Made by a program: the position numbers and the translations under genes | The notes under the pieces: model-generated | The model's database searches: none | What the model was told of the DNA's origin: nothing | The model's input: only the letters and a program-made list of their open reading frames with translations | NCBI RefSeq assembly: GCF_026013615.1 | Contig: NZ_JAPDPI010000015.1 | Coordinates: forward strand, 47,638 to 111,637 | Length of the DNA: 64,000 nucleotides | Reading direction: 5' to 3' | Source: Plebeiibacterium marinum | Lineage (GTDB): Bacteria; Bacteroidota; Bacteroidia; Bacteroidales; Marinilabiliaceae | Shown here: in pieces, positions 10,116 to 16,153 of the stretch | How the letters are laid out: each line of letters opens with the position of its first letter | Position numbering within the stretch: the stretch's first letter is position 1

Positions 10116-10442
10116 GCTAATTATTTTAAGACTTGTCAGAATTTGACTAAAAGTACAAAAGAATAGAAATGTAATAGCAAAGTGTAGAATAAAGTTATCA
10201 ACAATATAAAAACATACTCTTTAATAATTATTTGGGACAATATGGATTGTGTATTAAGGATCTTAATTAAGGAGAAGTGAATCAATTAGTACACTGAATC
10301 AAATAATAAATAATGGAATGGCTTTATTAAATTTCAAATGGATATGGTATATTGGTATTGATTTAAAATTAATTGTATCATGAATCTATATCACAAATAC
10401 AAACAAGTTCTTGGTTAAGTATTCATCATTACTTAACTAAAA
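10116..10442. other. AT-rich intergenic region between divergent genes
   Basis: These 327 bases hold no convincing reading frame. They must contain the leftward promoter of the defence operon and the rightward promoter of the small gene at 10443. I see no clean TAnnTTTG box with correct spacing and no strong inverted repeat. Confidence 0.5.
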
Positions 10443-10712
10443 ATGAAACATTTTGAAGAAGATTTTCCTCTTAGATTAAAAGTAAAAACGAAAAAAGAAT
10501 TTCGTCTTAAAAAAGCGTTTGGATGTTATTATCCTGGAGTAGTTGATATCCCAAAAAAGTTCAATAATGTAAGAATTTCAAGAATTCAGAACTATATTGA
10601 AATGGGTGGTTGTCAGTATTGTTTTCCTCATGGCAGAGAAACACCCAACTCAACTATTTCAAAACAACGAAATAAGAATTGGAAAAGATACCGCAAAACA
10701 AGATGGAAATGA
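10443..10712 (+). CDS. Small basic protein with a C-x2-C motif, unknown function
   Basis: The 89-residue product is strongly basic, with a C-terminal stretch rich in Lys, Arg and Trp and a Cys pair (GGCQYC, about residues 56-61) that could bind metal. It is not recognised. Its reality is supported by an ATG start and by a rho-independent terminator that begins within ten bases of its stop. A second small Cys-pair basic protein is encoded convergently just beyond, and the two look distantly related around the Cys motif. Binding to nucleic acid is plausible from charge alone. Confidence 0.55.
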   Translation: MKHFEEDFPLRLKVKTKKEFRLKKAFGCYYPGVVDIPKKFNNVRISRIQNYIEMGGCQYCFPHGRETPNSTISKQRNKNWKRYRKTRWK

Positions 10713-10716
10713 TTTA

Positions 10717-10745
10717 AAAGGCATCAGTTATGGTGCCTTTTTTTT
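10717..10745 (+). terminator. Rho-independent terminator of the small gene at 10443
   Basis: A stem of GGCATCA (10720-10726) with TGGTGCC (10731-10737), with one G-T pair, is followed by a run of eight or more T residues. The A-rich left flank could let it also serve leftward transcripts from the convergent gene. Confidence 0.8.
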
Positions 10746-11011
10746 TAATAATATCTGGCTTTTTTGTATTCCATATTTACATCTTCAATATCAGAATGTA
10801 CTTCTTTATTTGCTAATGAAAGTCTGGCCTTCAATCTATTTTTTTTATTTTCAGATCTGTTATGAAGTGTTTTCATTCTGCACCATTTACACCCACAATT
10901 TAGTGAATGATTTTTGCTCAGATAGTTTGTCCCCCTGTATCCCCAACCAAAGGAATCCCATAATTTCTTTCTTTTTTCTGCGTAATGACGGTCTTTGTTA
11001 GTAAGCATCAA
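10745..11011 (-). CDS. Small basic protein with a CGCxxCR motif, unknown function
   Basis: The 88-residue product carries NCGCKWCR (about residues 38-45), followed by a long Arg/Lys/Asn-rich helix. From memory, small proteins with a Cys motif and a basic tail are common unannotated genes in Bacteroidota; no function is assigned here. The gene begins 12 bp after the stop of the metallophosphoesterase and probably shares its transcript. It resembles the convergent 10443 product in size, charge and Cys spacing. A longer frame on the other strand in this region is rejected as a shadow. Confidence 0.6.
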   Translation of the reverse strand: MMLTNKDRHYAEKRKKLWDSFGWGYRGTNYLSKNHSLNCGCKWCRMKTLHNRSENKKNRLKARLSLANKEVHSDIEDVNMEYKKARYY

Positions 11012-11023
11012 GTATAATTTAAA

Positions 11024-11785
11024 TTATATTTCAAAAAAGGCAGAGGTTTTAAATTCATGATGTTCATTTAAATGTACATATCCTAGTTGATTTGTAACTA
11101 ATTTTGTACCATTAATTTCCTTTTCAGGCATATTATCATGATGATGGCCATAGATCCAGTAATCAACATCTATGTCATAAATCAATGGATGTAATTCTGT
11201 TACAAAAGCAGGACTGATAATTGATGTTTTGTACTTCTCTGGATTACACAGCTGACTTGGAACATGATGAGTAACAATTACTTTTTTAGAGGCTTTAGAT
11301 TTGACAATTGATTGCTGAAGAAATGCAATACTTCTTTCATGTAATTCATTAAAAATGTCTGTATTCAGATCTTTTCCATGATAAGTGATTTTATAAAAAT
11401 CACTTACGTTATTTTCAATATATAGAGATTTTTCTATAGGTATATTTGACCATAAAGTGCTAAAAAAGAATTCCACTCCTTCAATAGCAATAGATGTGTT
11501 GTTAACCATCCATATATTTTCCCTTATGGATTCAAATACAGGTTTATCAATAATTCTTAAATCTTTACCGGTATAGAACTCATGATTTCCCGGAACATAA
11601 TATACAGCTTTAAAACGTTTTGAAATATAATCAAAGAAAGAGTGTTTAAAATGCTTCTTTCCCCAATAAGTTATATCTCCAGCCAGAACTAGTATATCTC
11701 CAACTGGATTAATTGGATTTTTATGAAGATATAAACTATTCTGGATAAACTCCAGATGTAGATCGGAACAATATTGAATAACCAT
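11024..11785 (-). CDS. Calcineurin-like metallophosphoesterase
   Basis: All metal-binding blocks of the calcineurin-like phosphoesterase fold are present in order in this 253-residue protein: SDLHLE (about 7-12), GDIT (about 36-39), PGNHEFY (about 65-71), THHVPS (about 172-177) and GHHHD (about 213-217). It has no signal peptide, so it should act in the cytoplasm on a phosphodiester or phosphomonoester. Substrate is not evident. It is the first gene of a two-gene leftward unit with the small CGCxxCR protein. In an island, such proteins can process nucleic acids or nucleotides, but that is only contextual. Confidence 0.85.
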   Translation of the reverse strand: MVIQYCSDLHLEFIQNSLYLHKNPINPVGDILVLAGDITYWGKKHFKHSFFDYISKRFKAVYYVPGNHEFYTGKDLRIIDKPVFESIRENIWMVNNTSIAIEGVEFFFSTLWSNIPIEKSLYIENNVSDFYKITYHGKDLNTDIFNELHERSIAFLQQSIVKSKASKKVIVTHHVPSQLCNPEKYKTSIISPAFVTELHPLIYDIDVDYWIYGHHHDNMPEKEINGTKLVTNQLGYVHLNEHHEFKTSAFFEI

Positions 11786-11850
11786 AAGGGAAAAAAGAAT
11801 TTGAATTCAAACAAAATAAATAAAAAGTTCAATAGTCAACAATGATTTAC

Positions 11851-11858
11851 TATTTTTG
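11851..11858 (+). promoter_or_regulatory. Candidate promoter (TAnnTTTG box) for the structured leader and zinc-ribbon gene
   Basis: TATTTTTG matches the Bacteroidota -7 consensus TAnnTTTG. It lies 26 bp upstream of the first hairpin of the structured region and about 230 bp upstream of the zinc-ribbon start. The -33 TTG element is poor, so this is a reasonable guess only. Confidence 0.45.
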
Positions 11859-11883
11859 AAGCTGAAATATTAAAATAATTGTT

Positions 11884-12020
11884 GCGTCACTGACGCTTCT
11901 CCGTAGATAAAATCGCCAAAATAAATCGAGAGAGAAGCCAGGAAGTGAATGCACCCTGACATGGGTGTGTTCCTTTCGCTTATATGGTTCTCTCAGGTGT
12001 TTGGCGATACCTATCTGCGG
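11884..12020 (+). ncRNA. Long structured leader RNA or small RNA, unknown class
   Basis: The sequence folds into a small perfect hairpin (GCGTC 11884-11888 with GACGC 11892-11896) and then a long extended hairpin: 11901-11909 with 12012-12020 (one G-U), 11912-11920 with 12000-12008, GAGAGAA 11930-11936 with 11988-11994, CCA 11938-11940 with 11985-11987, 11943-11949 with 11975-11981, and CACCC 11952-11956 with GGGTG 11963-11967. About 40 pairs separated by small internal loops is far beyond what this AT-rich background should give. It sits between a promoter-like box and the zinc-ribbon gene on the same strand. It could be a regulatory leader or an RNA partner of that protein. Confidence 0.6.
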
Positions 12021-12034
12021 CTATATATAGCAAA

Positions 12035-12073
12035 GGTTCACGCCCACCTTCATTTTTAAGGGGTTCGTGAACC
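12035..12073 (+). promoter_or_regulatory. Hairpin just upstream of the zinc-ribbon start
   Basis: GGTTCACG (12035-12042) pairs perfectly with CGTGAACC (12066-12073), and CCTT/AAGG extends the inner stem. It ends 5 bases before an AAGGA element (12078-12082) that precedes the ATG at 12091. The GTG at 12067 lies inside the stem and is therefore an unlikely start. The hairpin may modulate translation or be a further domain of the leader RNA. Confidence 0.5.
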
Positions 12074-12090
12074 AATTAAGGAACGAGCCT

Positions 12091-13212
12091 ATGACCAGTT
12101 ACCATTTCGATGAATCAAAAATAGATCCGTATTTTAGTAAGTTATCTTATGATGAACTCAAGGAGGTAATTTGCCACTTTCATAAAAAAGATTGTACTCT
12201 TCCCAAGATTATGGAAAAGTACAATCTTGAAAAGGTTACTTATACTCAATTCCTAAAATTATTGCCTCCTATTGTGCATACAGATAATATATGCATAACA
12301 TGTGGAGAAACCTCTCATAAGCTTCATATAAAAAGAGGAAATCTATCGAATCCAATTTGTCTATCTTGTCATAAAACAATGTTTTCAGAGGTTGATCCTT
12401 ATGAAAAGTTATTTCCAGATGACGGCTTTTGGGATGGAGCAGCGTATTCTTACAAAAAGGGTAACGTCAAAACAATTAAAATCTCCAGAGAAAAATATGA
12501 AACGCTTGATCTTGATGTCAAATTATTTTTAGGGAGTTTAATTCATACAGGTATTTCAAAAGACTTTTCTGTAATTGGTGCTGGAATAGTAGGAGATGGA
12601 GATCCAGCACCAAATATATTTTACCTTAAACATTTAATGACAGAACTAGGAGCAGGAAACCATTCTCCTTATGCAATTTATATTGAAATTGAAGAAGATA
12701 TAGCCAGAAAATATTTTATGCCATTTAGAAGACTAGATCTTTCATTGGAAGAGCAAATGGAACTATGGGGAAAAGTTGCATTAAATGAGGTGATTGAGAT
12801 TTTTTATGGTAGTCTGGACTCTAAAGGCCTTGTTACGAACCAGAAAGAAGCAATTGCACCAATTATGACTGATCTGCTCAAACTATATTCTGTTGGACAA
12901 ATGGTGAACCTGATATGGCAAGCATTAAATTTCAAATACGATGAATACCTAAAAGGTATGAGAGACAAAAATCATACTGCTAATTCCATTATTTATGCAT
13001 GTCTGAACTTTGGAGAATCCAAAAAAAGACGAAATCAAAAAGTTCAATGCTTTAATAGGCCAGCACAATTTCCTCAATCAGAATTATCAAAATATCTTTT
13101 TAATGATGTATTGAAAATTGGAGATATTGGATATAGAGAAATTCCTTCTGAAATGGAATTAATGAAAGATCCTAATATTACCAAACAAGGAGATAATCTC
13201 ACATTTAAATAA
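12091..13212 (+). CDS. Zinc-ribbon protein of unknown function, preceded by a structured RNA
   Basis: I do not recognise this 373-residue protein. The ATG at 12091 is preferred over an upstream in-frame GTG at 12067 because it has an AAGGA element eight bases upstream and the GTG lies in a hairpin. Residues 15-60 look like a helical DNA-binding-type segment (SYDELKEVICHFHKKDCTLPKIMEK would suit a helix-turn-helix). A zinc ribbon follows, C68-x2-C71 and C90-x2-C93. The remainder is mixed alpha/beta without known catalytic motifs and with no reverse transcriptase signature. The transcription unit stands alone, from a promoter-like box to a strong terminator at 13276. It is island cargo. Confidence 0.75.
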   Translation: MTSYHFDESKIDPYFSKLSYDELKEVICHFHKKDCTLPKIMEKYNLEKVTYTQFLKLLPPIVHTDNICITCGETSHKLHIKRGNLSNPICLSCHKTMFSEVDPYEKLFPDDGFWDGAAYSYKKGNVKTIKISREKYETLDLDVKLFLGSLIHTGISKDFSVIGAGIVGDGDPAPNIFYLKHLMTELGAGNHSPYAIYIEIEEDIARKYFMPFRRLDLSLEEQMELWGKVALNEVIEIFYGSLDSKGLVTNQKEAIAPIMTDLLKLYSVGQMVNLIWQALNFKYDEYLKGMRDKNHTANSIIYACLNFGESKKRRNQKVQCFNRPAQFPQSELSKYLFNDVLKIGDIGYREIPSEMELMKDPNITKQGDNLTFK

Positions 13213-13275
13213 TATAAAATCTAACAATTTACAATTGGGATGCATACATGCATTCCAATACTTTTTGGTTTTCAA

Positions 13276-13300
13276 GGGAGGCAACGGCCTCCCGATTTTT
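13276..13300 (+). terminator. Strong intrinsic terminator of the zinc-ribbon gene
   Basis: GGGAGGC (13276-13282) and GCCTCCC (13287-13293) form a seven-pair GC-rich stem with a four-base loop, followed by a T-rich tract. It ends the rightward unit that starts near 11865. Confidence 0.85.
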
Positions 13301-13392
13301 TATAGCTTTATTGCTTATGAAAAAATATACAGTAAAAGTGCCATATAGCATCATATATAAATAGAGTTCTAGTGTTATTTACTAATAAGAAC

Positions 13393-13444
13393 CATGTGTG
13401 ATTAGGTGGGTTATGATATCGTATGTAATATAACAACGCTGATA
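13393..13444. repeat. 52-bp direct repeat, copy A
   Basis: Copy A begins CATGTGTGATTAGGTGGG and ends with GATA. Copy B lies 33 bases beyond its end. Both share CATGTGT-ATTAGGTGG-TTAT at the left and GT-TAATATAA near the right, with the middle diverged. Function unknown; iterons or remnants of a duplication are possible. Confidence 0.6.
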
Positions 13445-13477
13445 AATAGATGTATAGTGGGATTCACCTAGAAGATG

Positions 13478-13529
13478 CATGTGTAATTAGGTGGATTATA
13501 AACCTAAGTGTAATATAATGCCTCAGATA
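13478..13529. repeat. 52-bp direct repeat, copy B
   Basis: Copy B begins CATGTGTAATTAGGTGG and ends with GATA, at the same length as copy A. See copy A for the shared blocks. The two copies are separated by 33 bases that include a further GATTCACCTA segment, the partial complement of the AGGTG core. Confidence 0.6.
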
Positions 13530-13621
13530 TCATCTTTATAGAATAGTTATCAATTTTATTTTACAAAATATTAAAATGCAAATAATTATAAATTTTCTAT
13601 ATTTAACTGTCAAAAATTAAT

Positions 13622-13704
13622 ATAGCGACACAGTATGACTCACCCCATATTTATTTTTGAAATAAGGGTTACCGAAAACTTTTTAGAGTAGGTAAATTTA
13701 AAAT
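13622..13704 (+). repeat. Leader-like repeat module, copy 1
   Basis: This 83-bp module starts with ATAGCGACA and ends with AGAGTAGGTAAATTTAAAAT, with ACCGAAAA at 13671-13678. It ends four bases before the ATG of the frameshifted small gene. A second copy ends at the ATG of the gene at 14775, so the module behaves like a portable 5' leader or recombination site. Confidence 0.7.
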
Positions 13705-13707
13705 TTT

Positions 13708-13925
13708 ATGATTATGCCAAGTTTTTGTTGGAAAATTAAAGCATTAAAAAGTAATGGACCAATCGCACAAGGAATGGAAGTTGAAGTAATAAAACAAAAC
13801 AAAACACAACAGGTGGACCAACGCAAAATGAAATTCGAGATGCTTTTAATTTAAAATATAATATAAAGGCTCAGACTGGTATTTATACTAATAAACATAT
13901 GTTTGAAATTATTAAACCTAAATAG
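13708..13925 (+). pseudogene. Frameshifted small conserved-type protein (~72 residues)
   Basis: From the ATG at 13708 the frame reads MIMPSFCWKIKAL and continues to about VIKQNKTQQ. After a -1 shift near 13800-13812 the reading resumes with GGPTQNEIRDAFNLKYN and ends MFEIIKPK at 13923-13925. The two halves join into one compact protein with even codon quality, which argues for a single-base deletion in an A-rich tract. Sequencing error or programmed frameshifting are alternatives. Similar small proteins are, from memory, common in Bacteroidota; function unknown. The UDG-like gene starts 7 bp after. Confidence 0.65.
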
Positions 13926-13932
13926 TTATTTT

Positions 13933-14610
13933 ATGAACATGGAAGATATAAAAACTCAACAGGAAGAGTTATATCAACAGTGGGAGGAACATGCAAAATA
14001 TGAGTATTTTGTCCGAGATGGGATTCTCAATTATGAAGTATGGAATACTACAAAACCTAAAATTATGTTTCTTTTGAAAGAGACTGCTGATGATTTTGTA
14101 AATATTGCAGATAATGACATTGATATTAGAAATGGTAATGGAAGTCATTTTTGGTGGAATATTTGCTATTGGAAGTATGTAGTTTCAAACAAATATATTA
14201 ATAAGGATATAGTTTTTATTCCAACACGTGAACTTCCAGAAGCACAGAAAGACTACGTTTTAAATGATATTGCATATGTAAATGTGAAAAAGCAATGCGA
14301 TAATAAAACTAAAACTAGCGATAGTGAAATTCTTGAATATGCAAATAGAGATAAACAATTATTAGTAAGTCAGATAGAGTTGATTAATCCAGATATTGTT
14401 TTTTGTAATTCAGTAACGCTTAAGGTATATCTCATAATGTATGGAGATCAATTAACGAAATTAAATGATATATGCTATAAGCATAATAATCGATTGATAC
14501 TAAACTTTAGGCATCCTAGCTATTTTCAAATAGCAGGAGGAAGACAAACTCATTTTAGCGACTTATACAATGCAATTGATGATTCTGTAATAAAGCAATT
14601 TTCTTGGTAA
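13933..14610 (+). CDS. Uracil-DNA glycosylase superfamily-like protein
   Basis: The ATG at 13933 gives a 225-residue protein; an upstream in-frame TTG overlaps the preceding small gene and is less likely. KIMFLLKE near residues 35-42, AYVNVKK near 108-114, NPDIVFCNS near 148-156 and FRHPSY near 188-193 follow the layout of the uracil-DNA glycosylase fold, whose last motif is HPS-like. The classical catalytic GQDPYH motif is absent, so activity is uncertain. It sits between the two ~85-bp leader modules, as if carried in a cassette. Such proteins in islands may take part in DNA repair or defence. Confidence 0.6.
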   Translation: MNMEDIKTQQEELYQQWEEHAKYEYFVRDGILNYEVWNTTKPKIMFLLKETADDFVNIADNDIDIRNGNGSHFWWNICYWKYVVSNKYINKDIVFIPTRELPEAQKDYVLNDIAYVNVKKQCDNKTKTSDSEILEYANRDKQLLVSQIELINPDIVFCNSVTLKVYLIMYGDQLTKLNDICYKHNNRLILNFRHPSYFQIAGGRQTHFSDLYNAIDDSVIKQFSW

Positions 14611-14684
14611 TATTGATTTGACACTTTCTGAAAACCAGTTAAGAAATAACAAAAGAAGATAATCTTTTAGAAAAAGATAAGAAA

Positions 14685-14776
14685 ATAGCGACATTCTTTG
14701 ACAAACCAACTCTTTAGTTTTGTTCGGAACATAACGGAGTGAACCGAAAATCCTAAAGAGTAGGTAAATTTAAAAT
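14685..14776 (+). repeat. Leader-like repeat module, copy 2
   Basis: This 92-bp module shares ATAGCGACA at its start, a TGAC/ACC block, GG..ACCGAAAA (to 14750) and the final AGAGTAGGTAAATTTAAAAT (14757-14776) with copy 1. In this copy TTCGG and CCGAA can pair across the middle. It runs directly into the ATG at 14775, overlapping it by two bases. Confidence 0.7.
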
Positions 14777-15125
14777 GTGTCAAATAAAAAAAAAGGTCGT
14801 ACCAATAACTATTCTTGTAGGCGTAATCCTTTCTTCTTGTTCTGAACCATTTAGTGATTTTAACAAACTAAGCATTAATTATATATTAATTGATGTGCAA
14901 AGAATTAATAATCAGTCAAAACAAAGTTTTGTAATAATTGATTATGTGCAGTTAATCCGAGATTACAAAGACAAAAACATCTGGAAAACCTTAAAGGAAT
15001 TTGCTGAAAACGAAAATTTGATAATATTTATATTATCTCAACTCAAAATAGATTTTGATCCTCAGAATGTATTAAAGGACTTGCACATGCTAAATGTTGA
15101 ACTTCAATATGTATCCCATACTTAA
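14775..15125 (+). CDS. DnaB/RecA-like ATPase fragment, 116 residues
   Basis: The central stretch SFVIIDYVQLIRDY followed ~25 residues later by IIFILSQLK closely resembles the Walker B strand (IIDYLQL) and the next strand (LSQL) of replicative helicase DnaB. The first 30 residues contain no P-loop; they read as a hydrophobic segment followed by SSCSEPFS. With no Walker A and only 116 residues it is either a decayed remnant or a small protein that borrows the DnaB fold. It follows directly on the second leader module. Confidence 0.5.
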   Translation: MCQIKKKVVPITILVGVILSSCSEPFSDFNKLSINYILIDVQRINNQSKQSFVIIDYVQLIRDYKDKNIWKTLKEFAENENLIIFILSQLKIDFDPQNVLKDLHMLNVELQYVSHT

Positions 15126-15159
15126 CTTTTAAATGAATAAGCAAATGCAAGACAATCAT

Positions 15160-15432
15160 TTAATAGATATACTTTCCTAATTTTTCTCTAACTGCTTCTG
15201 TGATAAATTCCTTTATAGAAAGTCCTTTGTTTTGAGCTACATATACTTTTAGTTCTGTATGTAATGTTTTGGGTAAATAGATTGTTGTTCTAAAATAATC
15301 TTCCATTTCTTTTTTTCTTGAATGATGTATTTCAGAAATATCGTCTTCAATCTTTCTGATTTGTTTAGGCTGCTTTGTAAGCTCGACTTTAGGTTTTAAT
15401 GTACTGCGTATATTTAGACTTTGCTTTTTCAT
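15160..15432 (-). CDS. Ribbon-helix-helix partition partner (ParB/ParG-like)
   Basis: The start at 15432 (MKKQSLNIRS) is chosen because the upstream in-frame ATG at 15456 lies inside a palindrome. The 90-residue product has a basic N-terminal arm and a C-terminal ribbon-helix-helix core: RTTIYLPKTLHTELK as the strand and first helix, LSIKEFITEAVREKL as the second. It follows parA on the same strand, separated by a 32-bp palindrome. Small RHH proteins downstream of ParA commonly bind the centromere and repress the operon. It would act in stable inheritance of the excised element. Confidence 0.7.
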   Translation of the reverse strand: MKKQSLNIRSTLKPKVELTKQPKQIRKIEDDISEIHHSRKKEMEDYFRTTIYLPKTLHTELKVYVAQNKGLSIKEFITEAVREKLGKYIY

Positions 15433-15450
15433 AATTATGTTTTGATGTTT

Positions 15451-15482
15451 TAGCATAAATATGTCCAGACATATTTATGCTA
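15451..15482. promoter_or_regulatory. 32-bp palindrome, candidate centromere/operator
   Basis: TAGCATAAATATGTC (15451-15465) is the exact complement of 15468-15482, with two bases between. Degenerate copies of the same CATAAATATG/TTATGCTTTTATG pattern continue to about 15512. It lies between parA and the RHH gene, where a parS-type site or RHH operator is expected. Confidence 0.65.
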
Positions 15483-15504
15483 AAATGTTATTATGCTTTT
15501 ATGT

Positions 15505-16149
15505 TTATATGTTTTCGTTAGAAATTAATGTTAGGACTTCATTAGCTAGTAAAGTAATTTCTTCCTTTGCCTTAGGATCCTTGTATTCATAAACACCAAG
15601 ACCGCAAACAACAGACTCTGAATAGGCAACTCTATTATTGAGCTTAGACTCTAAAGTGGATATGCTAAAATCTTTTAGCACTTCATTAACCTCATTAGTT
15701 AATTTTGCGCGAGGATTCACTTGGTTTAGAATAAAATAACCATTTATATCCTGCTTAATTAATAATGCTTGCTCATATTTTTCAATAAACATTTCAGTAG
15801 CCCAAAGATCGAGTACTCCGGGTTTTATAGGTATTAATAATAGATCAGATATTAAAATTATAGTACTGGCTAATTCTGAAAGGGCAGGAGTTCCATCTAT
15901 AATAACGATATCATAATCCTTTTGAAAAGAATTAATATTCTTTCGTAATGCCTTTGGGTCAGTAATGGATACTGATAATACTTCTGGTAAATCGTCAGCT
16001 CGTAATCCGGACCACCTTATGGATGAACCATTGGTGTCGGTATCTATAATAATTGTTTTATACCCCATGTGTGAAAAACACACGGCTAAATTTGTTGAGA
16101 GGGTACTTTTGCCGGTTCCTCCCTTGAGGGAGCTTATAGATATAATCAT
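15505..16149 (-). CDS. parA: ParA-family partition ATPase
   Basis: The 214-residue protein has the deviant Walker A of ParA/MinD ATPases (KGGTGKST, residues 9-16), Walker A' IIDTDTNGS near residue 36 and Walker B VIIDGTP near residue 83. The small size, without an N-terminal HTH, fits ParA type Ib, which pairs with a small RHH partner such as the next gene. It lies 4 bp downstream of the relaxase gene. Its presence suggests the island has or had a plasmid-like state. Confidence 0.85.
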   Translation of the reverse strand: MIISISSLKGGTGKSTLSTNLAVCFSHMGYKTIIIDTDTNGSSIRWSGLRADDLPEVLSVSITDPKALRKNINSFQKDYDIVIIDGTPALSELASTIILISDLLLIPIKPGVLDLWATEMFIEKYEQALLIKQDINGYFILNQVNPRAKLTNEVNEVLKDFSISTLESKLNNRVAYSESVVCGLGVYEYKDPKAKEEITLLANEVLTLISNENI

Positions 16150-16153
16150 TTAA

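Larger units (their letters stand above)
13301..13707. other. Non-coding stretch with two kinds of direct repeat
   Basis: About 400 bases without a supportable gene. They contain the 52-bp direct repeat pair listed at 13393 and 13478 and the first copy of the ~85-bp leader module at 13622. Otherwise the sequence is AT-rich and featureless. Confidence 0.6.

Noticed and set aside
10597..11001. A 134-codon plus-strand frame overlapping both small genes
   Set aside because: It crosses the terminator at 10717-10745 and has a hydrophobic, low-quality sequence; the minus-strand gene with the Cys motif is better supported.
11884..12073. Retron msr-msd
   Set aside because: The fold is long and hairpin-rich, but the downstream protein has no reverse transcriptase signature (no YxDD).
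12067..12090. GTG start 24 bases upstream for the zinc-ribbon protein
   Set aside because: The GTG lies in the 3' arm of a perfect 8-bp hairpin stem and lacks a ribosome-binding sequence; the ATG at 12091 has AAGGA before it.
13393..13529. CRISPR array
   Set aside because: Only two diverged 52-bp repeats with a single 33-bp spacer and no cas genes.
13622..14776. Integron attC sites
   Set aside because: The modules lack a GTTRRRY core and there is no integron integrase; a generic duplicated leader module explains the data better.
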